A stretch of DNA of 64,000 nt. Origin: MFD04716-140 sp963703125 (lineage in GTDB: Bacteria > Bacteroidota > Bacteroidia > Flavobacteriales > Flavobacteriaceae). Under the pieces are notes generated by a model. The model worked only from the letters and a program-made list of their open reading frames with translations, searched no databases and was not told the origin of the DNA. Shown piece after piece: positions 26,997 to 34,976 of this stretch; position 1 is the first letter of the stretch, and each line of letters opens with the position of its first letter. The stretch covers positions 434,001 to 498,000 of the forward strand of contig OY969790.1 of assembly GCA_963703125.1 (NCBI GenBank). Direction: 5' to 3'. The position numbers and the translations under genes are program-made.

Positions 26997-28004
26997 TCAA
27001 CCAATATGGAACATTTCATTCAATTTTCGGATCTGTTCGGGTCTTCCCAAAACAATTACCTTGCTTTTTGGCTTTAACTGCATATCGGCCTCAGGGTTTA
27101 TAATATACGTCCCGTCTGGCTCTATATAGCCTATTATGGTACAGCCTGTTTTTCTTCTCAAGTCAAGGTCGCGAAGCGAATTGCACTCCATCGTACCAGA
27201 AAAATCCTCGATGGCAACCTCTTCAAGATTGGTCGTATGTTCACCCTCCATTGACAATTTATCCATAAATGTGATTAAATCCGGCATTACGACCAATGAA
27301 GCCATATGGTCTCCCCCAATTTTGTCAGGCATTATGACCTTATCCGCCCCCGCTAAAAGCAACTTTTTCTGCGATGTTACCAAAGAGGCCCTACTGATAA
27401 TGAAAAGACTTTTTTTCATTTGTCGTGCGGAGAGCACGACAAATAAATTGGCCGCATCATCGGGTAGGGCGGCAATTAAATACTGGGCTCTCTCAAGGCC
27501 AGCTTCCCTAAGCACTTCATCTTCATTGGCATCGCCTTCTATAAAAAGCGTTTCATCTTCAAATCTTTCAATGATCTCACGGTCCTTTTCAATTACAACA
27601 AATGGTTTTTTATAGGCCTTAAGACGCTCTGAAGCTTGCATGCCGTTTCTGCCAAAACCACACACAATAACATGATTCTGTAAACTTTCAATTTTATTTT
27701 TCACTTTTTTCTTTTTAAGTAGCTGTAATGAATTTCGGCCCAGAACATATTCTGTAATTACCGAGATGGCGTATGCAAAGATAAAAACGCTGGTAACAAT
27801 TAAAATCACTGTAAATATCTTTCCGGTGCCACTTAATGGACTTACTTCAGAAAAACCTACAGTAGTAACCGTAATAATGGTCATGTAAAGAGCATCTGTC
27901 CAGCTAAAATCGGATATGAATCTATAGCCCAAAACTCCAAAAAGCAAAACAACCGTCATCAAAGTGAGGGCCAGCAACATTCTGGAACGGAAAAGTTTAA
28001 GCAT
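26997..28004 (-). CDS. Potassium channel family protein with RCK/TrkA-N domain
   Basis: 335 aa. Two membrane helices (MLLALTLMTVVLLFGVLGYR and IFTVILIVTSVFIFAYAISV) flank a pore loop with filter TVTTVGFSE, where the usual TVGYG is TVGFS. A Rossmann RCK domain follows (HVIVCGFGRNGMQASERL, with GxGxxG), then a TrkA-C domain (~250-335, ending KVIVLGRPEQIRKLNEMF). The build is like Kch/MthK: a ligand-gated K+ channel in the inner membrane. It lies 2 bases after the PspC gene. Confidence 0.92.
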   Translation of the reverse strand: MLKLFRSRMLLALTLMTVVLLFGVLGYRFISDFSWTDALYMTIITVTTVGFSEVSPLSGTGKIFTVILIVTSVFIFAYAISVITEYVLGRNSLQLLKKKKVKNKIESLQNHVIVCGFGRNGMQASERLKAYKKPFVVIEKDREIIERFEDETLFIEGDANEDEVLREAGLERAQYLIAALPDDAANLFVVLSARQMKKSLFIISRASLVTSQKKLLLAGADKVIMPDKIGGDHMASLVVMPDLITFMDKLSMEGEHTTNLEEVAIEDFSGTMECNSLRDLDLRRKTGCTIIGYIEPDGTYIINPEADMQLKPKSKVIVLGRPEQIRKLNEMFHIG

Positions 28005-28006
28005 AT

Positions 28007-28234
28007 CTACAAATCAAAGACTGAAGTTCGCTTGGTATAAAGTAAATCTTTTATCCTAAGCCAAAATGCCAGGAACAAGTACAGGGCAAAACCGAAACCT
28101 AATGTAACGAATGTAAGATAGATAAATGAAGTACGCACAACCCTTGCCCTAATACCAAGGCGTTCAGCTATTCGTCGGCAGACTTCGAAACCGCGCTTTT
28201 GGAAATAATAAAGTATGTGATAAAACCAATTCAT
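28007..28234 (-). CDS. PspC domain protein
   Basis: 75 aa from the ATG at 28234 (MNWFYHILYYFQKRGFEVCR); a longer frame would overlap the upstream gene. It has the PspC pattern: an amphipathic segment with CRRIAERLGIRARVVRTSF, then a membrane helix (IYLTFVTLGFGFALYLFLAF). PspC proteins sense or buffer inner-membrane stress. It sits between the DUF2851 gene (17-base gap) and the K+ channel, suggesting one transcript. Confidence 0.85.
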   Translation of the reverse strand: MNWFYHILYYFQKRGFEVCRRIAERLGIRARVVRTSFIYLTFVTLGFGFALYLFLAFWLRIKDLLYTKRTSVFDL

Positions 28235-28251
28235 ATCTAAAATTAACAATT

Positions 28252-29523
28252 TCAACTTAATAAGGCATTCCCCACCGCGCAATCAAGGCATTTGTTTTGG
28301 GTACAATACGTCGTATAGAGATGTAAAAGCGCTTGACTTTCCAAAGCGTTGTTCATTTTCACATTCTTCGATTCAAAATTTGCCAATACGCCATTGTCCT
28401 CCTTTTTAATATTTGACATTAAGCCAATAAGGCCGTCATCTACATTTTTACCCTGATACCTGGCATGAAAAAATTTTAATGGCACTATTGTATTAATTAC
28501 CAAAAGGTCAATGAATTTATAGGTCAGTTTTTTTTGACTGTTCTTGGATTCATTTCCAAATGTATAATGATTGTCCCAGTAGGCACTGGCCGATATATCA
28601 AAAATTGAATATATATCTTTCAGACTCTTTGCCTCAATTATTAAATTGAACAAACTTGACTCTTTGCCATATAGATTCGCCAATTGTGATAACCGGATAG
28701 TAGGAAAATTCGAAGGTCGCAATTTGAAGAATTCCGGTTTTTGAACTCCTTCCGACCTCAGGTCGAATTTATGCTTTAAGTATTTGTATTCCTTTGATAA
28801 CCGAATATGGTATTCATCATATACATCATCTTCAAGTAAATGCGAAAGTCCATAGAACACACTTTCCAATTGAGGTATGTTGTGCTTTAATTTTCGTATA
28901 ATGGAAAATTCCATTGCCTCGGATAAAGAAAAAAAAGAAGCTCCATTGATTTTCAGCCCAAAATTCTTAAGAAGTAATGCAAATAAGACCTGCTCCCAGT
29001 CATTCTTGGAGTTTTTCAATAATTCCGAGATGAAATCCGCCTTCTTTTCCAACCTTTCGAAATACATTCGCTCAAGCCAGTTTTGAAAAAGGAATTGGTC
29101 AACTTCACCTATATGCTTTTCACAGTTAATAAAATTAATCCCATGATTGTTCAGAAGATTTTGATAGGAGTTGATTAAGTCCCCAGAAATATATTTTTTA
29201 AGTTCTAGAGTTGGGATTTCCGAATTATTTTTTCTAAATACGGGGCAATCGTGCTCCCAAACTACATGTAATATTACGCTTTCATAGCTTGGGTCCGTTT
29301 CATGATGATGCGCGTACCAATCAGAGGATTTTAGGTGAATCTCAACATTCCCGGCCCACAACTGTTCATTTATTTCCAAGCGGGCATTAAAGAAATCAGG
29401 ACCAGATTGACGATTATGGGTTCCAACATCTATAATCGAAACCCATTCGTTTCTTGTGGTTGCCAAATTAACCAGTTGCAGCCTTTTATACTTCCATATA
29501 AAATGAAGAAGATCTTCACGCAT
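28252..29523 (-). CDS. DUF2851 family protein
   Basis: 423 aa cytoplasmic protein, no signal or membrane helix. It has the family's N-terminal block (DVGTHNRQSGPDFFNARLEI, WAGNVEIHLKSSDWYAHHHE) and a C-terminal cysteine cluster (YCTQNKCLDCAVGNALL). The function is not known. The D..E..K-like spacing in GPDFFNARL / GNVEIHLKSSDW recalls restriction-endonuclease-like folds; that is an inference from motif shape only. It is the first gene of a probable operon with PspC and the K+ channel. Confidence 0.85.
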   Translation of the reverse strand: MREDLLHFIWKYKRLQLVNLATTRNEWVSIIDVGTHNRQSGPDFFNARLEINEQLWAGNVEIHLKSSDWYAHHHETDPSYESVILHVVWEHDCPVFRKNNSEIPTLELKKYISGDLINSYQNLLNNHGINFINCEKHIGEVDQFLFQNWLERMYFERLEKKADFISELLKNSKNDWEQVLFALLLKNFGLKINGASFFSLSEAMEFSIIRKLKHNIPQLESVFYGLSHLLEDDVYDEYHIRLSKEYKYLKHKFDLRSEGVQKPEFFKLRPSNFPTIRLSQLANLYGKESSLFNLIIEAKSLKDIYSIFDISASAYWDNHYTFGNESKNSQKKLTYKFIDLLVINTIVPLKFFHARYQGKNVDDGLIGLMSNIKKEDNGVLANFESKNVKMNNALESQALLHLYTTYCTQNKCLDCAVGNALLS

Positions 29524-29571
29524 ATTTGGTCTTAAAGTTAGTTGAATTTAAAAACCTGACAGCTAAAAGTT

Positions 29572-29599
29572 TGTTCATGGAATTGCTTGATCATGAACA
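29572..29599 (-). terminator. Possible terminator after the rhodanese gene
   Basis: tgttcatg (29572-29579) and catgaaca (29592-29599) form a perfect 8-bp stem with a 12-base loop in the gap between two minus genes. The minus-strand tail (aactttta) is only weakly T-rich. Confidence 0.4.
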
Positions 29600-29625
29600 T
29601 TTCAACACAAAATGAATTGTGCATT

Positions 29626-29937
29626 TTATTCTTCTATTTCTCCCACCCAACTCATAAAACCACCTTCTAGGTTATACGTGTTGGTAAAACCCAAACTTTT
29701 CATTATCGCACAAGCTTGCCCGCTTCGGTTACCACTTCTGCAGTATACATAGTAGTTCTTACCTTTGTCCAATTTTTCAACCTCGGACAAAAAATCCTGT
29801 CCAAGGTAAAAATCAATATTTCTTGCATTGGGAATAAATCCATCTTCTACCTCTTCGGGTGTACGAACATCCAATATAAAGGCATTGTTGTCCTTTTCCA
29901 ATTGTTGCGTCCATTCTTCTTGTGATAAATCGGCCAT
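29626..29937 (-). CDS. Rhodanese-like domain protein
   Basis: 103 aa single-domain rhodanese (FILDVRTPEEVEDGFIPNAR) with active-site loop YYVYCRSGNRSGQAC, where the first Cys is the sulfur-accepting residue. No signal peptide, so cytoplasmic. Single-domain rhodaneses carry sulfur as persulfide; the partner is unknown. It is monocistronic, divergent from the MarR gene across 139 bp. Confidence 0.93.
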   Translation of the reverse strand: MADLSQEEWTQQLEKDNNAFILDVRTPEEVEDGFIPNARNIDFYLGQDFLSEVEKLDKGKNYYVYCRSGNRSGQACAIMKSLGFTNTYNLEGGFMSWVGEIEE

Positions 29938-30046
29938 AATTAAAATGTTTTAGATTTCAAAAATACATTATTTGCGACAAAATCGTCGGGGCGATTATTT
30001 AACAAAAAATTGACAAATACCATGATTTCATTTCAAATAATCACCA

Positions 30047-30063
30047 TACATTTGTATATACAA
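30047..30063 (+). promoter_or_regulatory. Promoter -7 element and palindromic candidate operator upstream of marR
   Basis: tacatttg (30047-30054) matches TAnnTTTG. It is overlapped by the perfect 12-bp palindrome ttgtatatacaa (30052-30063), 13 bases before the marR ATG. Its size and position fit a dimeric winged-helix repressor that blocks its own promoter. No TTG is found at the expected -33 spacing. Confidence 0.5.
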
Positions 30064-30076
30064 TTATTGTTGATAC

Positions 30077-30523
30077 ATGAATGTTGAGAAATTATTGAAA
30101 ACCGATAAGAAGATTCCGATGAACAGTAGGACATTAATTCATATTGTTCTCGTGAATAACAAAATAAATGAGGCTTTGGGACATGCTTTAAAACCTTTTG
30201 ACGTATCCTTACAACAATTCAATGTAATGCGCATTTTACGCGGTCATAACGACCAACCCGCGAACCTCTGTGCGTTAAATGAACGTATGGTGACCAAAAT
30301 GAGCAATACAACCAGATTGGTAGACAAGCTTTTGCTAAAAGATTATGTTCACCGCGTTACATGCCCAACAAACAGGAGGAAAATTGAAATTAGCATAACA
30401 CCAAAAGGTCAAAAAGCACTATTGCAAATGGATCAAGCAATTAAAATGGTCGAGGAAGAATTAACCAAAGATTTTTCAAGTGGCGAACTTGAAGGTTTAA
30501 ACATTTTATTAAATAAATTTTAA
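30077..30523 (+). CDS. MarR family transcriptional regulator
   Basis: 148 aa winged-helix regulator with the MarR core: recognition helix region LNERMVTKMSNTTRLVDKLL and wing VTCPTNRRKIEISITPKGQK. Two cysteines (in NLCALN and VTCPTN) could sense electrophiles or oxidants, but neither sits at the OhrR N-terminal sensing position, so this is speculation. It is followed by a nitroreductase and a YceI gene, so it likely controls the three-gene cassette. A perfect palindrome overlaps its promoter. Confidence 0.92.
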   Translation: MNVEKLLKTDKKIPMNSRTLIHIVLVNNKINEALGHALKPFDVSLQQFNVMRILRGHNDQPANLCALNERMVTKMSNTTRLVDKLLLKDYVHRVTCPTNRRKIEISITPKGQKALLQMDQAIKMVEEELTKDFSSGELEGLNILLNKF

Positions 30524-30532
30524 TTGGAAATC

Positions 30533-31165
30533 ATGAATAGCTACATAGATAAATTAAATTGGCGATATGCCACAAAAAAGTTTGATATAACTAAAAAAGT
30601 ATCGGAGCCAAACCTCCAATTACTGTTGGAGGCTGCAAGATTAAGTGCTTCTTCATATGGACTTCAACCCTATAAAATTTACGTTCTTTCCGATAAGGAC
30701 ATTAGGGAAAAACTTAAAGAAGCATCCTGGGGACAAACGCAATTGATTGATGCATCACATATTATTGTGCTTGCCAATCGTATAAATTTTGGAGAAGAAC
30801 TGGTAGATAATTATTTGGAGAATGTCTCAATAACACGAAAGTTATCCCCAGAGGCAATTCATAGTTACGGAGATTTTATGAAATCAAAACTTGGCACACT
30901 TTCTGAAGAAGAGAAAAATACATGGACCGCAAAACAGACGTATATTGCCTTGGGGAATTTACTTTCGGCGGCGGCAGACCTGAAAATTGACACCTGTCCG
31001 ATGGAAGGATTCAATAAAGAATCATATAACGAGATACTTGGATTAAACGAATTAAACTTAAATGCATCCGTAGTATTAGCGATAGGGTACAGGTCAAAGG
31101 ATGATGAGTCCCAGTATTTTAAAAAAGTAAGGAAATCTAAAAAAGAACTATTCACACATATATAA
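30533..31165 (+). CDS. NAD(P)H-dependent nitroreductase-family oxidoreductase
   Basis: 210 aa FMN enzyme of the NfsB type: LNWRYATKKFDITKK at the N-terminus, ARLSASSYGLQPYKIYVLSD in the FMN-binding region and TCPMEGFNKESYNEIL toward the end. It probably reduces quinones or nitro compounds by two electrons. The ATG at 30533 is preferred over a TTG nine bases upstream. It starts 9 bases after marR, in the same unit. Confidence 0.92.
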   Translation: MNSYIDKLNWRYATKKFDITKKVSEPNLQLLLEAARLSASSYGLQPYKIYVLSDKDIREKLKEASWGQTQLIDASHIIVLANRINFGEELVDNYLENVSITRKLSPEAIHSYGDFMKSKLGTLSEEEKNTWTAKQTYIALGNLLSAAADLKIDTCPMEGFNKESYNEILGLNELNLNASVVLAIGYRSKDDESQYFKKVRKSKKELFTHI

Positions 31166-31191
31166 TAACAATAACTATTAAATTTTTAAAC

Positions 31192-31770
31192 ATGAAAAAA
31201 AGTATATTAAGTGTATCAATGGCTGTTCTATTTGTTTTAACGGCAGCGGCTACAGAGCCAATCAATGGAGAAAAAAAACAAGTCAATGCCGAAAAAAGTA
31301 AAGTAACCTGGAAAGCCTACAAAGTGGGTGGCGGACACGAGGGAACAGTGACTTTAAAAGAAGGTTCCTTAATTTTTGAAAAAGAAAAATTGACCGGGGG
31401 TGAGTTTGTCGTGGATATGACCACGTTGACCCCCACAGATCTTGATGGTGAGTACAAAGACAAGTTGGAAGGCCATTTGAAATCTGATGATTTTTTTGGT
31501 GTTGAAAATCACCCATCTTCGAAATTGGTCTTTACAAGCGTAAAACCATTCAACAAAAATTCATATACAGTAACAGGGGATTTAACCATAAAAAATATTA
31601 CAAAACCTGTTACCTTTGTAGTATCCGTTTTTGGAAACAAGGCCACCGCTACACTAAAAGTGGATCGCGCAAAATATGATGTAAAATATGGCTCCGGCAG
31701 TTTCTTCGAAAACTTAGGGGACAAAACAATATACGACGAATTTGACTTAGTCGTTGATATGGAATTTTAG
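31192..31770 (+). CDS. YceI family periplasmic protein
   Basis: 192 aa. A signal peptide (KKSILSVSMAVLFVLTAAA, then TEP) precedes the YceI lipocalin-like beta-barrel (KSKVTWKAYKVGGGHEGTV, LKSDDFFGVENHPSSKLVFT, FDLVVDMEF). The family binds polyisoprenoids or amphiphiles in the periplasm. Located 26 bases after the nitroreductase, it completes a MarR-nitroreductase-YceI cassette that recurs in Bacteroidota. Confidence 0.94.
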   Translation: MKKSILSVSMAVLFVLTAAATEPINGEKKQVNAEKSKVTWKAYKVGGGHEGTVTLKEGSLIFEKEKLTGGEFVVDMTTLTPTDLDGEYKDKLEGHLKSDDFFGVENHPSSKLVFTSVKPFNKNSYTVTGDLTIKNITKPVTFVVSVFGNKATATLKVDRAKYDVKYGSGSFFENLGDKTIYDEFDLVVDMEF

Positions 31771-31789
31771 TAAGCTTGACCTCACATTT

Positions 31790-31825
31790 GAAATCCCTCA
31801 TCCTTAAATTAGGTTGGGGGATTTC
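31790..31825 (+). terminator. Intrinsic terminator after yceI
   Basis: gaaatccc (31790-31797) pairs with gggatttc (31818-31825), extended inward by catcc/ggttg-type pairs, and is followed by attttatt. It insulates the trp promoter 20 bases further on. Confidence 0.85.
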
Positions 31826-31843
31826 ATTTTATTCAAATTTGAC

Positions 31844-31873
31844 TTGTCATTATAAAAATCATTTCTATCTTTG
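31844..31873 (+). promoter_or_regulatory. Promoter of the trp operon
   Basis: TTG (31844-31846), a 19-base spacer, then TATCTTTG (31866-31873) fit the Bacteroidota consensus TTG-N17-23-TAnnTTTG. Predicted start of transcription is about 31877-31880, at or next to the leader peptide ATG at 31879. Confidence 0.8.
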
Positions 31874-31878
31874 GGTCA

Positions 31879-31935
31879 ATGCAAAACTTAGGAATAAATA
31901 CTTGGTGGTGGAACAACTTACGAAAAACGTCGTGA
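31879..31935 (+). CDS. trpL: trp operon leader peptide
   Basis: 18-codon frame with residues MQNLGINTWWWNNLRKTS. Three consecutive Trp codons (tgg at 31903-31911) lie eight codons before the stop at 31933-31935. It is followed 28 bases later by a terminator and then trpE, the classic layout of ribosome-mediated attenuation. Ribosomes stalled at the TGG run leave 31929-31935 free for the antiterminator pairing. The predicted transcript begins at or beside the ATG, so the leader would be translated without a Shine-Dalgarno. Recognised from sequence logic, not similarity. Confidence 0.9.
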   Translation: MQNLGINTWWWNNLRKTS

Positions 31936-31996
31936 GCTAAGCACTATTGTAGTAAATCTATATAAAAGGCTTGTCAATCACGACAGGCCTTTTTTA
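31929..31996 (+). promoter_or_regulatory. trp attenuator (antiterminator and terminator)
   Basis: Terminator: aaaggcttgtc (31965-31975) pairs with gacaggccttt (31982-31992, one G-T pair), loop aatcac, then a T-run to 31995. Antiterminator: gtcgtga (31929-31935, the end of trpL including its stop) is perfectly complementary to tcacgac (31978-31984), which covers the terminator loop and the start of its 3' arm. The two structures are mutually exclusive. With Trp plentiful the ribosome at the trpL stop masks 31929-31935 and the terminator forms. Confidence 0.85.
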
Positions 31997-32016
31997 ATTT
32001 TCAATTTTCTTGTAGA

Positions 32017-33414
32017 ATGACATATCAACTTAAAACACATTATAAAAAAATACTGGCGGACACCATTACCCCAGTTAGCGTGTATCTAAAAATAAGGGAC
32101 AAGTATCCGAACAGCATACTTCTTGAGAGTAGCGACTATCACGCAAATGATAACAGTTTTTCCTATATATGTTGCAATCCCATTGCATCCATAAAAATAG
32201 TGAATGAAACTATTTTCGAGGAGTATCCCGATGGCACATCACAACAATTTACAATTTCGAAAGATACGGACGTGGTGCAATCAATACACAATTTTAGCAG
32301 AAGATTCGAATCTGAAAAAAACAACTTCAAATTTATCAACAATGGCCTTTTTGGATATATGGCCTATGATGCCGTAAGGTATTACGAAGATATTTCAATT
32401 TCCAAAAAAGACGGTTCCATTCATATTCCAGAAATTTATTATGCCGTTTATCAAAACATTATCGCCATTAATCACTTTAAAAATGAGGCTTACCTATTTG
32501 CCCATTGTTTCGAGACCGATGAAAATATCGAAGAAATTGAGCAACTTTTAAATATTCGCAGCTTTGCAACCTATAATTTTACTTTGGATGGAAAACCTAC
32601 CTCCAATCTTGAAGATGAGGAGTATAAAGAGCATGTTAGATTGGCCAAAAAACATTGTCAACGTGGGGATGTCTTTCAATTGGTATTATCTCGACGTTTC
32701 TCGCAAAAATTCAAAGGCGATGAGTTTAATGTTTACCGCGCCCTTCGTTCCATAAATCCTTCCCCCTATCTATTCTATTTTGATTATGGAAATTTTAAAA
32801 TTTTCGGAAGTTCACCTGAAGCCCAATTAATTGTAAAAAACGGAAAAGCAGAAATTCACCCGATTGCCGGCACCTTTAAACGTACCGGAAATGACGAACA
32901 GGATGCAATTTTGGCAAAAAAGCTCACCGAGGATACCAAAGAGAATAGTGAACATGTTATGCTGGTCGACCTCGCGCGAAACGATTTAAGCAGAAACGGG
33001 AATTTGGTCGAAGTAACGAATTATAGGGAGGTTCAATTTTTTTCGCATGTAATACACTTGGTTTCCAAAGTAACGGGTCAAAAGAAAAAAAATATTTCGA
33101 CCATGAAAGTAGTGGCCGATACATTTCCGGCAGGAACGTTAAGTGGCGCTCCTAAACATATGGCCATGCAACTTATAGAAAAATATGAGAAAACTAGCCG
33201 GGGATACTACGGCGGAGCCATAGGGTTTATGGATTTTAGTGGAAACTTTAATCATGCCATCATGATACGTACTTTTCTAAGCAAGAACCATCAATTGCAT
33301 TATCAGGCAGGGGCTGGACTGGTTGCGGCATCAGACCCAGATGACGAACTTCAAGAAACCTATAACAAATTGGGTGCTTTGACCAAGGCATTGGAAATAG
33401 CCAAAACCATATGA
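32017..33414 (+). CDS. trpE: Anthranilate synthase component I
   Basis: 465 aa chorismate-binding enzyme; with TrpG it makes anthranilate from chorismate and glutamine. The N-terminal LLESSDYHANDNSFSY region carries the LLES feedback-inhibition motif for Trp. The catalytic domain has IAGTFKRTGNDEQDAILAKK, HVMLVDLARNDLSRNG, FPAGTLSGAPKHMAM and GYYGGAIGFMDFSGNFNHA. It is the first structural gene after the attenuator; its stop overlaps trpG by ATGA. Confidence 0.98.
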   Translation: MTYQLKTHYKKILADTITPVSVYLKIRDKYPNSILLESSDYHANDNSFSYICCNPIASIKIVNETIFEEYPDGTSQQFTISKDTDVVQSIHNFSRRFESEKNNFKFINNGLFGYMAYDAVRYYEDISISKKDGSIHIPEIYYAVYQNIIAINHFKNEAYLFAHCFETDENIEEIEQLLNIRSFATYNFTLDGKPTSNLEDEEYKEHVRLAKKHCQRGDVFQLVLSRRFSQKFKGDEFNVYRALRSINPSPYLFYFDYGNFKIFGSSPEAQLIVKNGKAEIHPIAGTFKRTGNDEQDAILAKKLTEDTKENSEHVMLVDLARNDLSRNGNLVEVTNYREVQFFSHVIHLVSKVTGQKKKNISTMKVVADTFPAGTLSGAPKHMAMQLIEKYEKTSRGYYGGAIGFMDFSGNFNHAIMIRTFLSKNHQLHYQAGAGLVAASDPDDELQETYNKLGALTKALEIAKTI

Positions 33415-33980
33415 CAATGAAAGAAATATTAGTTATAGACAATTATGATAGTTTTACATACAATCTTGTTCACTATCTGGAAGATTTGGATTGTAAAGTT
33501 ATGGTCAAACGCAATGACCAACTAACGTTGGAAGAAGTAGATTCCTATAAATATATAGTTTTGTCACCCGGACCTGGCATCCCAGATGAGGCTGGCCTAT
33601 TAAAAGAGATAATTGCAAAGTACGCACCAACGAAAAAGATTTTCGGTGTTTGTTTGGGTCAACAGGCCATAGGTGAGGTTTTTGGAGGTAAGCTCGTGAA
33701 TTTGAAAACCGTTTACCACGGAGTGGCTACTAAGGTCAACGTCATAAAAAATGATATTCTTTTCCAAGGCCTTCCGAAAGAATTTGAAGTTGGTCGTTAT
33801 CACTCTTGGGTGGTTGACACCAATTTGCCGGAAGTTCTAGAAACAACGTCAATTGATGAAAATGGACAAATAATGTCCCTCCGCCATAAAGTCTATGATG
33901 TTTGTGCCGTTCAATTCCATCCTGAATCCGTTTTGACGCCGAATGGAAAAAAAATACTTGAAAACTGGTTGAATAAATAG
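33411..33980 (+). CDS. trpG: Anthranilate synthase component II (glutamine amidotransferase)
   Basis: 189 aa class I amidotransferase (NYDSFTYNLVHYLEDL, SPGPGIPDEAGLL). The nucleophile Cys is in GVCLGQQAIGEVFGG and the His-Glu pair in VQFHPESVLTPNG. It supplies ammonia to TrpE and may be shared with folate synthesis. The ATG at 33411 overlaps the trpE stop (atga); an ATG at 33417 is an equally possible start. Confidence 0.97.
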   Translation: MTMKEILVIDNYDSFTYNLVHYLEDLDCKVMVKRNDQLTLEEVDSYKYIVLSPGPGIPDEAGLLKEIIAKYAPTKKIFGVCLGQQAIGEVFGGKLVNLKTVYHGVATKVNVIKNDILFQGLPKEFEVGRYHSWVVDTNLPEVLETTSIDENGQIMSLRHKVYDVCAVQFHPESVLTPNGKKILENWLNK

Positions 33981-33983
33981 CAT

Positions 33984-34976
33984 ATGAAAGAAACACTTAA
34001 CAAGTTGATCAACCACGATACCCTATCAAAAGAGGAAGCAAAAAAAATATTGGTGAACATCGCAAAAGGTGACTACAATACGAGTCAAATAGCGGCATTT
34101 TTAACCGTTTACATGATGAGAAGTGTTACCATTAATGAACTCGAAGGCTTTAGGGATGCGTTGTTAGAATTGTGCCTGGCCGTAGATTTATCCGCTTATA
34201 ATCCCATTGACTTATGTGGAACCGGTGGTGATGGAAAAGACACTTTCAATATTTCCACATTGGCCTCATTTGTCACGGCTGGGGCTGGTATAAAGGTGAC
34301 CAAACACGGTAATTATGGTGTTTCTTCCAAATGTGGAAGTAGCAATGTCATGGAATTTCTGGGAATCAAATTTAGTAACGAAGCCAATTTTTTGGAAAGA
34401 TCTATCGATCAAGCAGGAATTTGTGTTTTACACGCTCCTTTGTTCCATCCGGCGATGAAAAATGTAGGCCCTATCAGAAAGGAACTTGGTGTCAAAACTT
34501 TTTTTAATATGCTGGGACCAATGGTAAATCCCGCATTTCCCAAGAATCAAATGGTAGGAGTCTTCAACCTTGAACTGGCGAGAATGTATGGGTATCTTTA
34601 TCAGAACACTGATAAAAATTTTACCGTCCTCCATGCCTTGGATGGCTTCGATGAAATTTCATTGACCGGAAATACCAAAACAATTTCAAACGGATCAGAA
34701 AGTATCCTAACCCCAGAAGATTTTGGAGTGAAAACCATTAAACAATCCGAAATTTCAGGAGGTGAAACCATAGAGGAATCAGCAAAGATTTTTATAAAGG
34801 TGCTAGAAGGTTTGGGTACAACGTCGCAGAACAATGTCGTTTGTGCCAATGCCGGAATCGCCATTGCAACCTTAAAAAACGTAAGCCCAAAAGAAGGATT
34901 TGAGGAAGCCAAAGAATCGCTTTTAAGTGGAAAAGGACTGAAAGCCCTGAAGAAATTACAAGAATTGAGCGCATAA
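33984..34976 (+). CDS. trpD: Anthranilate phosphoribosyltransferase
   Basis: 330 aa. Conserved PRPP/Mg sites are DLCGTGGDGKDTFNISTLA, KHGNYGVSSKCGSSNVMEFL and HALDGFDEISLTG. It transfers the phosphoribosyl group to anthranilate. The start is 3 bases after trpG, and the stop overlaps the trpC ATG by one base (taatg). Confidence 0.98.
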   Translation: MKETLNKLINHDTLSKEEAKKILVNIAKGDYNTSQIAAFLTVYMMRSVTINELEGFRDALLELCLAVDLSAYNPIDLCGTGGDGKDTFNISTLASFVTAGAGIKVTKHGNYGVSSKCGSSNVMEFLGIKFSNEANFLERSIDQAGICVLHAPLFHPAMKNVGPIRKELGVKTFFNMLGPMVNPAFPKNQMVGVFNLELARMYGYLYQNTDKNFTVLHALDGFDEISLTGNTKTISNGSESILTPEDFGVKTIKQSEISGGETIEESAKIFIKVLEGLGTTSQNNVVCANAGIAIATLKNVSPKEGFEEAKESLLSGKGLKALKKLQELSA

